The notes: generated by a model not told the origin, from the letters alone. DNA of 64,000 nt from Sinorhizobium medicae (GCF_007827695.1 NZ_VITA01000003.1:372001-436000), one strand, 5' to 3'. Shown: positions 7,528 through 16,282, numbered from the stretch's first letter. Made by a program: numbers and translations.

Positions 7528-9969
7528 TCAATAGAGGCCCTGCGGGGCGGTCAGTAGCTGCTTGCGCAGCGCTGCGGGCTTGTCCTCGTCGCCGTTTGCT
7601 CCGAACCCGTCTATGACGGGACACTCGGTCGAACACGGCGCGGTTCCCGGCTTGAATGCCTCGACGATCCCGCCGGGATCTGCAGAAGCGGCAAGCCTGC
7701 CTGTGCGGCGATCCACGGTTGCGAAGGTCAAGCCCTCTGGAACGGGGAAGTCGATGGCAGCTTTGCCGCGCAGTGCCGTCTTCATGAAATCGATGAAGAT
7801 CGGGGCTGCCAGTCCGCCGCCCGTTTCGCCATAGCCCATCGGCTTCGGCGTGTCGTATCCCATGAAAACGCCGGTCACGAGTGTCGGGGTGTAGCCGACG
7901 AACCAGACGTCCTTCTCGTCGTTCGTGGTGCCGGTCTTGCCGGCGATTGGAACCCCGAGCTGCGCCACCTTGTGCGCCGTCCCATGTTCCACAACACCGC
8001 GCAGCATCGATGTCACCTGATAGGCGGTCATCGGGTCGAGCACCTGCTCGCGGGTATCGCGAAGCACCGGCTCTTCCTGATGCTGCCAACTTGCGGCGTT
8101 GCATTGATCGCAATCGCGCTGGTCGTGACGGAAGATCGTGCGGCCCTGGCGGTCCTGAATGCGATCGATCGCCGACGGCGTCACGGAGCGTCCGCCATTG
8201 GCAAGGACCGCATAGGCCGCTACGAGCCGCATCAGTGTCGTTTCACCGGCTCCGAGCGACATCGGCAGGTAGGGTGCGAGTTTATCGTAGAGGCCGAACG
8301 CCTGGCCGTATTCGGCAACGACGTCCATGCCGAGATGTTGCGCGAGGCGAACGGTCATCAGGTTGCGGCTTTTCTCCAGCCCCGTGCGTAAAGTGGACGG
8401 ACCGCCGAATTTTCCGTCGTAGTTCTTGGGTCTCCATATTCGGCCTGTCCCGTCCGGCTTCGCAATGGGCGCATCCGCGACCAGCGTCGCCGGAGTGTAG
8501 CCGGTATCGAGAGCGGCCGCGTAAACGAACGGCTTGAAGGCTGAACCGGGCTGGCGGGATGCCTGCGTCGCGCGATTGAACCGCGACTGCGCGAAGGAGA
8601 AGCCGCCAACGCTCGCCAGCACGCGCCCCGTATGCGGGTCCATTGCCACGATCGCACCCTGCACTTCCGGTATCTGCCGCAGGAGAAAACCACTTTCCGC
8701 CTCCTCGACATAAATGACATCGCCTGGCGAGAGAACCTGCAAAAGGGAGTCCGCCTGCCTTATTTTGCCCGTGGCGGAAAGTTTCAGTGCCCAGCGCATG
8801 GACCTGCTGTCAATGAAGCCCGTCACAGGACCTGGCGACGATCGCCCTGAACCAGGATCCGCATTTCTAAGCCCGATCCGCACGCCCTCGTCCGAGCAGG
8901 AGAGGACCGTCGCGAGCTGCCACTCCTTCACATCCGCCAAGGTTTCCTGTTTCTCCAAGGCGGCCGCCCAGTCTCCGGTCAGATCGATATGGGCGAGCGG
9001 CCCCCGGAATCCTCGCATCTGATCGTATTCGACGAGGCCGGCCCGCAACGCCTTGAGCGCTGCCGCCTGAAGCGCCGGGTCGAGCGTCGTGCGTACTGAA
9101 AGGCCGGCAGTATAGAGCGCCGCCTCGCCATATTCCGCGGCAACCTGCCGGCGAACTCCCTCGGCGAAGTAGTTAGCCTCTGCCATAAGGGGGATCGCGG
9201 CTCGAGGCTTTACGCCCAGAGGTCTCGCCATCATATCACGTGCTTCCGCGGCGCTGACGAAGCCGTTACGTTGCATCTGGGCGATCACCCAGTTGCGCCG
9301 GCTGATCGCGCGTTCGGCATGTCGATAAGGGTTGTAGTTGTTGGGTCCCTTCGGCAGAGCAGCGAGATACGCTGCCTCGGCAACGGTCAGTTCGCTGACG
9401 GATTTGTCGAAATAGGTTAGCGCACCGGCGGCAATGCCGTAGGCTCCGAGCCCGAGGTAGATGTCGTTCAGGTAAAGTTCCAGGATCCTGTCCTTACCGA
9501 GTGCGTGCTCGATCCGAATGGACAGCACCGCCTCCTTGATCTTGCGTTCGAGGGTGCGGTCCGAAGAAAGCAGGAAGTTTTTGGCGAGCTGCTGCGTGAT
9601 CGTGGAGGCGCCGATCAATCGTTGACCTGATCCGGCATTCATCGCGTTGGACCAGGCAGCCTTGGCGACACCCAGGACATCAATTCCCGAATGCGTATAG
9701 AAGCTCTTGTCTTCCGCCGAGAGAAAGGCGCCCTTCACGCGCTCCGGGATCGCGGCGATGGGCAGGAACAGACGCCTTTCCCTGGCATACTCGGCAAGCG
9801 GCGTTCCGTCATAGGCGTAAAAGCGCGTCATGACCGCCGGCTCCCATTCCGCAAGTTTGCGGTGGTCCGGCAGGCCCCTTGTAAGATCCGAGAGATAAAC
9901 GGCGCCGATACCGAACGCGGCCAGCATCGCGGCCGATATGATGCTGAAGATAAAACCAATGCGCTTCAT
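7528..9969 (-). CDS. Class A penicillin-binding protein (PBP1A-like)
   Basis: Bifunctional glycosyltransferase/transpeptidase that polymerises and cross-links peptidoglycan; inner membrane, periplasmic domains. 813 residues from the ATG at 9969 (MKRIGFIFS), chosen because it leads directly into the single membrane helix; the frame upstream is open but not homologous. The GT51 domain shows SAEDKSFYTHSGID (catalytic Glu) and STITQQLAKN. The transpeptidase motifs are PGSAFKPFVY (SxxK), EKSRNLMTV (SxN) and GKTGTTND (KTG). First gene of a two-gene operon with the PBP2-like gene, divergent from a LysR regulator 198 bases away. Confidence 0.93.
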   Translation of the reverse strand: MKRIGFIFSIISAAMLAAFGIGAVYLSDLTRGLPDHRKLAEWEPAVMTRFYAYDGTPLAEYARERRLFLPIAAIPERVKGAFLSAEDKSFYTHSGIDVLGVAKAAWSNAMNAGSGQRLIGASTITQQLAKNFLLSSDRTLERKIKEAVLSIRIEHALGKDRILELYLNDIYLGLGAYGIAAGALTYFDKSVSELTVAEAAYLAALPKGPNNYNPYRHAERAISRRNWVIAQMQRNGFVSAAEARDMMARPLGVKPRAAIPLMAEANYFAEGVRRQVAAEYGEAALYTAGLSVRTTLDPALQAAALKALRAGLVEYDQMRGFRGPLAHIDLTGDWAAALEKQETLADVKEWQLATVLSCSDEGVRIGLRNADPGSGRSSPGPVTGFIDSRSMRWALKLSATGKIRQADSLLQVLSPGDVIYVEEAESGFLLRQIPEVQGAIVAMDPHTGRVLASVGGFSFAQSRFNRATQASRQPGSAFKPFVYAAALDTGYTPATLVADAPIAKPDGTGRIWRPKNYDGKFGGPSTLRTGLEKSRNLMTVRLAQHLGMDVVAEYGQAFGLYDKLAPYLPMSLGAGETTLMRLVAAYAVLANGGRSVTPSAIDRIQDRQGRTIFRHDQRDCDQCNAASWQHQEEPVLRDTREQVLDPMTAYQVTSMLRGVVEHGTAHKVAQLGVPIAGKTGTTNDEKDVWFVGYTPTLVTGVFMGYDTPKPMGYGETGGGLAAPIFIDFMKTALRGKAAIDFPVPEGLTFATVDRRTGRLAASADPGGIVEAFKPGTAPCSTECPVIDGFGANGDEDKPAALRKQLLTAPQGLY

Positions 9970-10135
9970 GCCGATCCCGACAGCTTCATGCCAGACAAAA
10001 ACTTGGCACAGGAATAGGCGCCGCCGTCGCGGAAGCGGCGAAAGCGGTGACTGAAAGCCCTGTGGCGACTTGAACTGCGGCGAAGATGACAGAAGCGTCG
10101 GCACTCGACAAACGAGCAATATTGCGGGTAGGCAT

Positions 10136-10166
10136 GAATCAGATTTGGCCTTAGCGAAACTGATTC
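10136..10166. promoter_or_regulatory. Inverted repeat GAATCAG-N17-CTGATTC before the LysR gene
   Basis: Perfect 7-base arms at 10136-10142 and 10160-10166, ending one base before the LysR ATG, in the intergenic region shared with the divergent PBP operon. LysR-type regulators commonly bind dyads in such divergent promoters; assignment as the site of this regulator is inference. The position over the start codon would suit autorepression. Confidence 0.5.
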
Positions 10167-10167
10167 C

Positions 10168-11052
10168 ATGGAACTCCCCAAGCTGCCCCTCAATGCACTA
10201 CGTGCCTTCGAAGCATCGGCGCGCCACTGCAGCTTCACGCGTGCCGGGCTGGAGCTACGGGTTTCGCAGACGGCAATCAGCCATCAGGTGAAGGCGCTCG
10301 AGGATCTGCTCGGCGTCAAGTTGTTCCGGCGATTGCCCAGGGGCCTTGCCCTTACCGATGAAGGCTCAGCCCTTGCCCCGGTTATGAGCGACGTGTTCAA
10401 GCGCATGTGTGCAACCGTCAGCCGCTTCGAGGAAGGGAACTTTCAGGAGGTTGTCACCGTAGGCGTTGTCGGCACCTTCGCAGTCGGATGGCTGATGGAG
10501 CGGCTATCGGACTTTCATGATGCACATCCGAACCTCGACCTCCGCATTCTGAGCAACAACAACCGCGTCGATCTGGCTGGCGACGGCCTGGATTTCGCGA
10601 TCCGGTTCGGGGACGGCTCATGGCACGGCACGGAGGCGATGCACCTGATCGCCGCGCCGCTATCGCCGGTCTGCTCGCCTTTGATTGCCGCCCGGCTGGT
10701 TGAACCGGCCGACCTTGCCCGAATCGAGCTGCTGCGTTCGTATCGGTCCGATGAGTGGGCGCAATGGTTTCAAGCGGCGGGCAGCCAGTCTCCCGTTCTG
10801 CGCGGCATGATGTTCGATACCTCGCTGGCACTGGCGGAAGCGGCCGCGCGAGGCTTCGGTGCGGCCCTCCTGCCGGTCACCATGTTCGAGCACTATATCG
10901 AGACGGGGCGTCTGGTGCAGCCTTTCGAGGTCACCGTAGCGGCGGGTGACTACTGGCTCACATGGCTGAAGTCACGCCAGTTCACCAGAGGCATGCTGGC
11001 ATTCAAGAGATGGCTGAAGGAGCAGTTCTCCGGTCCTTCCGCCGACCTGTAG
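10168..11052 (+). CDS. LysR-family regulator, AmpR/GcvA-like
   Basis: 294 residues. N-terminal winged HTH with the opening LPLNALRAFEASARHCSFTR, which is the characteristic start of the AmpR/GcvA subgroup, and the recognition helix around VSQTAISHQVKALE. The rest is the periplasmic-binding-like effector domain. AmpR proteins sense cell-wall fragments and control beta-lactamase genes; here the divergent neighbours are two penicillin-binding proteins, so control of cell-wall enzymes is a reasonable inference. GcvA-like roles cannot be excluded from sequence. Start ATG at 10168 immediately follows the inverted repeat. Confidence 0.88.
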   Translation: MELPKLPLNALRAFEASARHCSFTRAGLELRVSQTAISHQVKALEDLLGVKLFRRLPRGLALTDEGSALAPVMSDVFKRMCATVSRFEEGNFQEVVTVGVVGTFAVGWLMERLSDFHDAHPNLDLRILSNNNRVDLAGDGLDFAIRFGDGSWHGTEAMHLIAAPLSPVCSPLIAARLVEPADLARIELLRSYRSDEWAQWFQAAGSQSPVLRGMMFDTSLALAEAAARGFGAALLPVTMFEHYIETGRLVQPFEVTVAAGDYWLTWLKSRQFTRGMLAFKRWLKEQFSGPSADL

Positions 11053-11280
11053 AAGCCGGGTGGCCGGAGATCGTCTTGGCGCAAAAGCCAAGGCACCTTT
11101 TTGTGTATCGATTACCTGCCGCAGACTGATGGGACCAGGGACCATTGCACGCGGTGCATGGGTGGCGTGATGCAATGGCGCTACCGCTGCGTCGGTAGGA
11201 AACCTATATTCGCCTTATCGAACGACGCCGGAGCCGAACAAGGTTGCTGACGTCCACAGACCTCAGGAAAGGGGATCATC

Positions 11281-11427
11281 ATGAACGTAGCACGCTCCTT
11301 GAACAACTGGCGCAAGTACCGTCAGACAGTGAACGAACTTGGCCGCATGACCAACCGCGAACTGGACGACCTCGGTATCAACCGGGCCGACATCCGCAGC
11401 GTCGCCCGCGCTTCGCTCGCTGGCTGA
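11281..11427 (+). CDS. DUF1127 small protein
   Basis: 48 residues, beginning MNVARSLNNWRKYRQTVNEL and continuing with the family signature MTNRELDDLGINRADI (YjiS-like DUF1127). AGGAAAGGGGATC precedes the ATG and serves as ribosome site. Short Arg-rich DUF1127 proteins are reported to bind RNA and to influence RNA turnover in alphaproteobacteria. In Rhodobacter sphaeroides such a gene is co-transcribed with the CcsR small RNAs; here too it is followed by an array of CCTCCTCCC hairpins, so the same arrangement is inferred. Confidence 0.9.
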   Translation: MNVARSLNNWRKYRQTVNELGRMTNRELDDLGINRADIRSVARASLAG

Positions 11428-11454
11428 CAGCGCAATAAACCATCGCTTCGCAAG

Positions 11455-11482
11455 CGCCCGCCCGATGAGGCGGGCGTCTTTG
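11455..11482 (+). terminator. Intrinsic terminator after the DUF1127 gene
   Basis: Perfect 8-base-pair GC stem: CGCCCGCC (11455-11462) and GGCGGGCG (11469-11476) around a 6-base loop, followed by TCTTTG. A leaky version would allow read-through into the small RNA array 100 bases on. Confidence 0.75.
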
Positions 11483-11580
11483 CGTTCGGGCATCTGCTAT
11501 TAAGCCTTGCACTTCGTGCATTGCTGCATTGCAGCAAAATACATAGAAACTGACCGCAACCATTGTATGATTGTTTTCAA

Positions 11581-11735
11581 CGAAGCGATGCACCTCCTCC
11601 CGCAGAGCTTCGTGATTCAGGCGGCCCACTCCTCCTCCCAGGGACGTCTGAAGGACCAGCGGCACTCCTCCTCCCTGTCGCTGATCGGTTCTTTTAGGAA
11701 AGCCTGCCGCACCTCCTCCCGCGGCAGGCTTTTTC
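11581..11735 (+). ncRNA. Array of four anti-Shine-Dalgarno hairpins (cuckoo/CcsR-type sRNA)
   Basis: Four consecutive stem-loops, each presenting the nonamer CCTCCTCCC. Motif positions are 11593-11601, 11631-11639, 11667-11675 and 11712-11720. Stems: CGAAGC/GCTTCG (11581-11586 with 11607-11612); TTCAG/CTGAA (11616-11620 with 11648-11652); CAGCG/CGCTG (11657-11661 with 11679-11683); and a perfect 10-bp stem AGCCTGCCGC/GCGGCAGGCT (11701-11710 with 11721-11730) followed by TTTTTCGTTT, which also acts as terminator. The motif is complementary to the Shine-Dalgarno sequence. CcsR1-4 of Rhodobacter and rhizobial alpha-r14 RNAs are known families displaying this motif in loops; membership here is by motif, structure and the upstream DUF1127 gene. 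The strand is set by the U-tract and the motif. Confidence 0.82.
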
Positions 11736-11762
11736 GTTTCTGGCGTCCACGTCAACGGTAGG

Positions 11763-11971
11763 TCATGGAATTCGCTCGGCAAGGGGAGCGTGTTCGAGTT
11801 GCTTGAGCAGTTGCTGCCGGTCAGCGAACGGTCGCACATCAGGTCGAGGATCTTCACAGCGACGGCGACACCCTCCCTGCTGGTAGGCGAGATGTGATGA
11901 ATTGCACACCAATCGTCCAGCGCCGACCGCATGACGGCAACGTCGTCCGGCCTATAAGTCCCCTGGGCCAT
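11763..11971 (-). pseudogene. Frameshifted small rhizobial protein gene
   Basis: From a well-placed ATG at 11971 (GAGGATAAC before it) the frame reads MAQGTYRPDDVAVMRSALDD and stays protein-like to about residue 47 (DLMCDRS). It then continues as low-quality sequence antisense to the hairpin array. In the frame shifted by one base from about 11828 the sequence reads DRQQLLKQLEHAPLAERIP and stops at 11763, a plausible helical C-terminus. The span is 209 bases, one short of 70 codons, so a single lost base is the simplest explanation. The family is not recognised; the intact ancestral protein would have about 69 residues. Confidence 0.5.
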
Positions 11972-12029
11972 GTTATCCTCCCTCGAACGCAACGAAGTAA
12001 GCGTTTCTTGATCACCCAACGTGTGCAAA

Positions 12030-12755
12030 TCACCGCGTGGCGCTGTAACCATCAGTGGTAGAGTCGGTTACCACGACGTCCATTCGAACGTCGTGGTTCT
12101 GTGGGTATATCGTTCTTATTCTTGCCTGCGCGAAGCCAACGCCCATCACCCGCCGCTTCGCTGTCATTCCGGCCAGCGTCCGGTCGTAATAGCCCCCGCC
12201 ATAACCGAGGCGATAGCCCGATGCGTCGAAGCCCACGACCGGTGCGATGACGATATCCGGCGTGCATGAATGAGGCGTGGCCGGAACGGGTATGTTCCAG
12301 ATGCCACGGGTCAGCTTGTCCCCCGGCCGCCAGAGGTGGAATTCCAGAGGCTGCTCCTTCTGAACAACCACGGGAAGCGCACATTCGCCGCCTTGGTCGG
12401 ATATTTGCCGCATCAACGGTCTGAGGTCGGGTTCACCCCGAAAAGGCCAGTACAAACTGACTACAAGGCCGCGCATATCTCCGATTTCGGCAAGTATGCG
12501 ATTGACGATCTGCGCTTCGCACATTGCCCGATGGTCGGGAGCCATTGCCAGGCGTTCAGCGATTAGGCGAGCACGTTCGCTTTTCCGCCACCGCCTGACA
12601 TCGACATTGTTCGTCCGGTCGGATGACAGGCCGGCATAGGCCGGGTCGAGTTCGTGCATCAGGCATGGCGGCGAGGCGAAAGCCGGGGGAATATCGTCGT
12701 CCTCGATGTCCATGCTTGTCGCTTCCTTTTCAATCTCGCTCAAGGCCATGTTCAA
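12030..12755 (-). CDS. 5-formyltetrahydrofolate cyclo-ligase family protein
   Basis: ATP-dependent conversion of 5-formyl-THF to 5,10-methenyl-THF in the cytoplasm is the family reaction. 241 residues. The ATP/folate signature GYRLGYGGGYYDRTLAG lies near residue 185, and the N-terminal basic helix of the fold (WRKSERARLIAERL) near residue 55. The first ~50 residues (acidic, with DIEDDDIPPAF) are an extension not found in the minimal E. coli-size enzyme (~180-200 aa). A short GCCCTAAAAGGGC hairpin lies directly upstream. Probably a plasmid paralogue. Confidence 0.85.
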   Translation of the reverse strand: MNMALSEIEKEATSMDIEDDDIPPAFASPPCLMHELDPAYAGLSSDRTNNVDVRRWRKSERARLIAERLAMAPDHRAMCEAQIVNRILAEIGDMRGLVVSLYWPFRGEPDLRPLMRQISDQGGECALPVVVQKEQPLEFHLWRPGDKLTRGIWNIPVPATPHSCTPDIVIAPVVGFDASGYRLGYGGGYYDRTLAGMTAKRRVMGVGFAQARIRTIYPQNHDVRMDVVVTDSTTDGYSATR

Positions 12756-13115
12756 GCCCTTTTAGGGCGGCACCACGGAACCGAATGCCGTGTCGGACGC
12801 GCGCTCTAGGCTGCGGCCGTGACCTCAGCGCTGGCAGATTTGGACCTTCGTTCGTGCATCGCCGCTTCCATTCAGTCTACGCAACATTGCCGGTCAAGCT
12901 CAGCCTTGCACGCACCTCGAGGGAATTGATGAACCGCCTCTCTTCATCGAAAAGTCGGTGGTTTGGCCCGATCTGAATAATACAGGGTTCTCTCGTACCA
13001 AGATGCCAAGGCCGTTCCCCGCTGACAAACGAATTGAATTGCTGTTTGACCGCAAATTTTTTGCTCTTATTTTGACCGGCGTAGCGTAACGGAAAGCTGC
13101 CTACGTGCGCCTGGA
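12756..13115. other. Intergenic region, no gene seen
   Basis: 360 bases between the cyclo-ligase and the LysR remnant. Open frames here are short and lack protein-like sequence. It includes the small palindrome GCCCTAAAAGGGC (about 12757-12769) ahead of the cyclo-ligase. Bacterial 6S RNA genes often neighbour this enzyme family, but I cannot demonstrate a 6S fold here. Confidence 0.4.
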
Positions 13116-13957
13116 TCACACGTTGCCTTCGGAGATTGCCCGTAATCCCGCAAGTGCCGGCCCCAAGACACCCTCATCGGCGTTCGCGGATCTAACCATA
13201 TACACCGGATAGGAGTATTGCGGCATTCCAGGCACCAGGTGAAGCTGGCCCGCCGCCAGATGCGGCTTCACTGCACTCATTCTGAAATAGCCACAGCCGC
13301 CGCTCGCAAGAACATAGCTGAGCGCCAGGGGGCCGAAATCGAACGAGAGGTCAGGTTCGACATCCGGAAAGTTCATGTCGCGATGCAGCGCGAAGTCAGG
13401 CCCCCAATCTGTGTGAACATAGCTTGTCTTCTTCAGGCCCATTGCGGGATCGCTTGTCGCAAGCACAAGCTTTTCTTCCATCAGCAGATCGATTTCGAGG
13501 CCCGGGCGATGTTGAGGTGCATACATGATCGCCGCATCGACCATTCCCGAAGCCACCTGGTTGATCAGATCCCGTGGCACGTCCACATGTACGCGAAGCG
13601 CGATATCCGGAAGAGACTGCCGGATCCATCTGACCCAATCTAGCAGCAGTGGTTGCGCAAGCGTGAGTTCGCTGCCGACCGTCAGCACCGCTCGGTGTCC
13701 GGCCGGCACCGCGACCTGTTGACGCGTGCGCTGCCAGAGTTGAACGAACATTGGCGCGTGGCGAAGGAACTGCTCGCCAGCCGCGGTGAGAGACGCTCCG
13801 CCCTTATTCCGAACGAATAGTGGCCGGCCGAGCAGTTGTTCGAGGGTGCGAACCCGCGCGCTCACTGTCGTCTGAGCAACATTCAAGCGCTCGGCGGCGC
13901 GAATAAAACTGCCCGTCGAGACGATCTCCAAGAAAGTGCGGCGAGTTCAATATCCAT
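13116..13957 (-). pseudogene. LysR-family regulator with N-terminal frameshift
   Basis: The main frame reads EIVSTGSFIRAAERLNVAQT, a LysR winged HTH, then a full effector domain to residue ~270, but it has no ATG/GTG: the only start at its head is a TTG at 13931, which leaves out the first helix. An ATG at 13957 opens MDIELA in another frame. Adding one base after that codon run would give MDIELARTFLEIVSTGSF, the expected family N-terminus. The distance 13957 to 13931 is 26, one short of nine codons. So a one-base deletion (or an assembly error) has disabled translation. Ligand and target unknown. Confidence 0.65.
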
Positions 13958-14214
13958 TGAAAGACAGCATAAATACTGCTCTTAAGCGCCGATCAAATTC
14001 CTTTGCTCAATACTAACGAGGCCGTGAGCTCAGGTAAATCCATCAATGCGCACAGTGTCAGTCCACCAGGGCTTGGCCGGGGCAGCTTGCTGTTGTCAGC
14101 CAAGTGTGAGAATGCCGTTTCAGCCGGGCTCGGCATCTTTTGATGAGCAGCCGGCTTCTCAAATCGGCTGCCTCTGCGAGGCATCTTGATCTGCGGATTG
14201 GCGATTGGTCCTGA
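13958..14214. other. Gene-free junction between LysR remnant and transporter remnant
   Basis: About 260 bases without a supportable gene. Base composition is mixed and no repeats were recognised. It marks the edge of the conjugation module and looks like decayed sequence. Confidence 0.4.
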
Positions 14215-14585
14215 TCATTGTTCTGGCTCGCAGCATTTTGAGCATCTCGAAGCCATTATACCTGCGTAGAGGGTGGCGCGGCTGGTGCAGCACCCGCTCG
14301 GCGGGTCTGGCCTCGATTGGACGCCCGGCACACAGAATGAAACCCGGTCGGTAGCTTCCGCTATCATGCCCATGTGGTGCATGGCAACTATGACGCTGGT
14401 CGTCAACTCCTCGTACAGTTTGTGCAAAGCGAAATGCTCCGCGGCGGATCTCAGATCGGGCGCCATGGTCGGTTCGTCCGCCATGACAAGTTTCGGCGAT
14501 ACCGCGAAGCGCAAGTGCTCCCCACGACACTCTGGCGCATGCCGCCCGAGAACTTGTGCTACCGCCATCGTCCTTTTGGCGGCTA
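14215..14585 (-). pseudogene. Remnant of an oligopeptide ABC transporter ATPase (OppD/DppD type)
   Basis: Pieces of one ATPase lie in different minus-strand frames. FSGGMRQSVVGSTCAS (ABC signature, about 14490-14550) is in one frame. SPKLVMADEPTMAPDL (Walker B and D-loop) and HHMGMIAEATDRV (H-loop) are in a second. AGRPIEARPAERVLHQPRHP, matching the region after the H-loop, is in a third. At least two frameshifts separate them, and the Walker A half is missing. It directly precedes traI on the opposite strand, suggesting that the conjugation module joined the replicon beside, or inside, an old transporter operon. Confidence 0.75.
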
Positions 14586-14673
14586 CCTCAAGCTACCTTG
14601 TCGGATTCAACAACTGCAAAGCGATTCTGATCCGTGCTCATCTTTGCGTCGAATCGAAACGACGGAGAAAAGC

Positions 14674-15294
14674 ATGCAGGTAATTGCAATTTCCGCGCAG
14701 CCGGATCTTCGCGCGAAGCAACTTCTCGAACAGCATCACAGGCTCCGAGCGCGGGTCTTTTCCGATCGGTTGGGCTGGGCGGTCTGCGTTCTCGACGGAC
14801 TGGAATCGGACGCTTTTGATGATCTCGAGCCAACCTACATCATCGCTGTCTCGGACAGCGGCCGGGTCGCAGGATGCGCCAGGCTCCTTCCGGCAATCGG
14901 CCCAACAATGGTGGCTGAGGTCTTCTCCTCACTTCTCCCGGACGGACGGCTGAAAGCTCACCCCCAGATGATCGAAAGCTCCCGCTTCTGTGTCGAAACG
15001 GCTCTAGCGGAGGGAAGGGCAGGCGGCTTGGTCCATGAGGCGACGCTGACTATGTTTGCGGGCATCATCGAATGGTGCATGGCGAATGGTTACACCGAGA
15101 TTGTCGCGGTGACCGATCTCCGATTTGAGCGGATCCTCGCCCGCGTCGGATGGCCATTGCAGCGTTTGAGTAAGCCCAAGACGATCGGTCCCACGATAGC
15201 CGTGGCCGGCACGCTGCCGGTCACAGCGGACAACTTTCTCAGGCTTCGCCCTTCCAACTATCGCTCTGAACTTGCCCCTCCCTGCCGATTTTAA
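14674..15294 (+). CDS. traI: Acyl-homoserine-lactone synthase TraI
   Basis: LuxI-family enzyme that makes the N-acyl-homoserine-lactone signal from SAM and acyl-ACP; first gene of the traI-trb operon as on Ti plasmids. 206 residues, the family length. The conserved R-x3-F-x5-W pattern is seen at R25, F29 and W35 (LRARVFSDRLGW), and the later motif MIESSRFCVE holds the conserved Glu/Arg. GGAG lies 8 bases before the ATG. I could not find a clear Ti-type tra box (18-bp dyad) in the 90 bases upstream. Production should be positively controlled by TraR encoded at the other end of the trb operon. Confidence 0.95.
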   Translation: MQVIAISAQPDLRAKQLLEQHHRLRARVFSDRLGWAVCVLDGLESDAFDDLEPTYIIAVSDSGRVAGCARLLPAIGPTMVAEVFSSLLPDGRLKAHPQMIESSRFCVETALAEGRAGGLVHEATLTMFAGIIEWCMANGYTEIVAVTDLRFERILARVGWPLQRLSKPKTIGPTIAVAGTLPVTADNFLRLRPSNYRSELAPPCRF

Positions 15295-15304
15295 GGAGAG
15301 ATCC

Positions 15305-16282
15305 GTGACCCAGCTTCGTTCTCACCCCCGACTCGTCCGCAAGCTTCAGGAGGCACTCGGCGATCAGCTCTGCGTCGCCCTGGATGACGCGAGTGTCGTT
15401 GAGATCATGCTCAATCCAGACGGAAAGTTGTTCATCGACCGGTTGGGCGACGGTGTTGCGCTTGCCGGGGAAATGTCATCAGCTGCTGCTGAAATTGTTG
15501 TCGGTACAGTGGCGCATGCGCTCCAATCCGAGGTCGACAGGGAACAGCCGATCATCTCCGGTGAGTTGCCGATCGGTGGTCACCGTTTCGAGGGGCTCCT
15601 TCCCCCGGTCGTGGCAAGGCCTGCCTTTGCGATTCGGCGCCGCGCCTCACGCCTCATCCCCCTCGAAGACTATGTCCGCACCGGGGTGATGACCGAAGAT
15701 CAAGTCTCGACTATCCGAAGTGCAATTTCCTCGAGGCTCAACATCATCATCTCCGGAGGGACCGGTTCCGGCAAGACGACGCTTGCAAATGCTGTCATCG
15801 ACGAGATCGTCAAAACCAGGCCGGATGATCGCCTCGTGATTCTTGAAGATACCGCGGAAATTCAGTGCGCGGCCCAGAACGCCGTTCTTCTACATACCAG
15901 TGATAAGGTCGACATGGCGCGGCTCCTTAAGAGCACCCTGCGCTTGCGTCCCGACAGGATCGTCGTGGGCGAAGTGCGCGACGGCGCGGCCCTAACGCTA
16001 CTCAAGGCCTGGAACACCGGTCATCCCGGTGGGGCGGCTACGATTCACTCCAACACCGCCATGTCGGCGCTCCGCCGTCTTGAACAGCTGACGGCCGAGG
16101 TAAGCCAGCAGCCAATGCACGAGGTTATTGGAGAAGCCGTCGATCTGATTGTTTCGATCGAGCGCACGCCCCGCGGGCGACGCGTTCGCGACGTCATCCG
16201 CGTCGAGCGTTTCGCCGGCGGCGAGTATGAGATCGAATCCGATCAGCTCACGGAAGAACAGGAGGCGCGCCATGTTGCATAA
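15305..16282 (+). CDS. trbB: Conjugal transfer ATPase TrbB
   Basis: VirB11/PulE-family secretion ATPase energising mating-pair formation; cytoplasmic face of the type IV secretion system. 325 residues from GTG at 15305, preceded by AAGGAG with a 7-base spacer; the frame extends 11 codons upstream into traI but without a ribosome site. Walker A is [14 protein letters not shown] (about residue 155), the Asp box reads [12 protein letters not shown], the Walker B region is [17 protein letters not shown], and the His box is [12 protein letters not shown]. Ten bases separate it from traI, and its 3' end overlaps trbC. Confidence 0.95.
   Translation: MTQLRSHPRLVRKLQEALGDQLCVALDDASVVEIMLNPDGKLFIDRLGDGVALAGEMSSAAAEIVVGTVAHALQSEVDREQPIISGELPIGGHRFEGLLPPVVARPAFAIRRRASRLIPLEDYVRTGVMTEDQVSTIRSAISSRLNIIISGGTGSGKTTLANAVIDEIVKTRPDDRLVILEDTAEIQCAAQNAVLLHTSDKVDMARLLKSTLRLRPDRIVVGEVRDGAALTLLKAWNTGHPGGAATIHSNTAMSALRRLEQLTAEVSQQPMHEVIGEAVDLIVSIERTPRGRRVRDVIRVERFAGGEYEIESDQLTEEQEARHVA

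Noticed and set aside
11378-11762. Continuation of the minus-strand frame across the hairpin array
   Set aside because: Low-complexity, Gly-rich antisense of the CCTCCTCCC loops; the shifted frame stopping at 11763 is more protein-like.
12756-12880. 6S RNA next to the cyclo-ligase gene
   Set aside because: Only gene context suggests it; no long closed stem with a central bubble could be traced.
14585-14673. Ti-type tra box ahead of traI
   Set aside because: No 18-bp dyad resembling the known TraR site was found by eye; a diverged box cannot be excluded.
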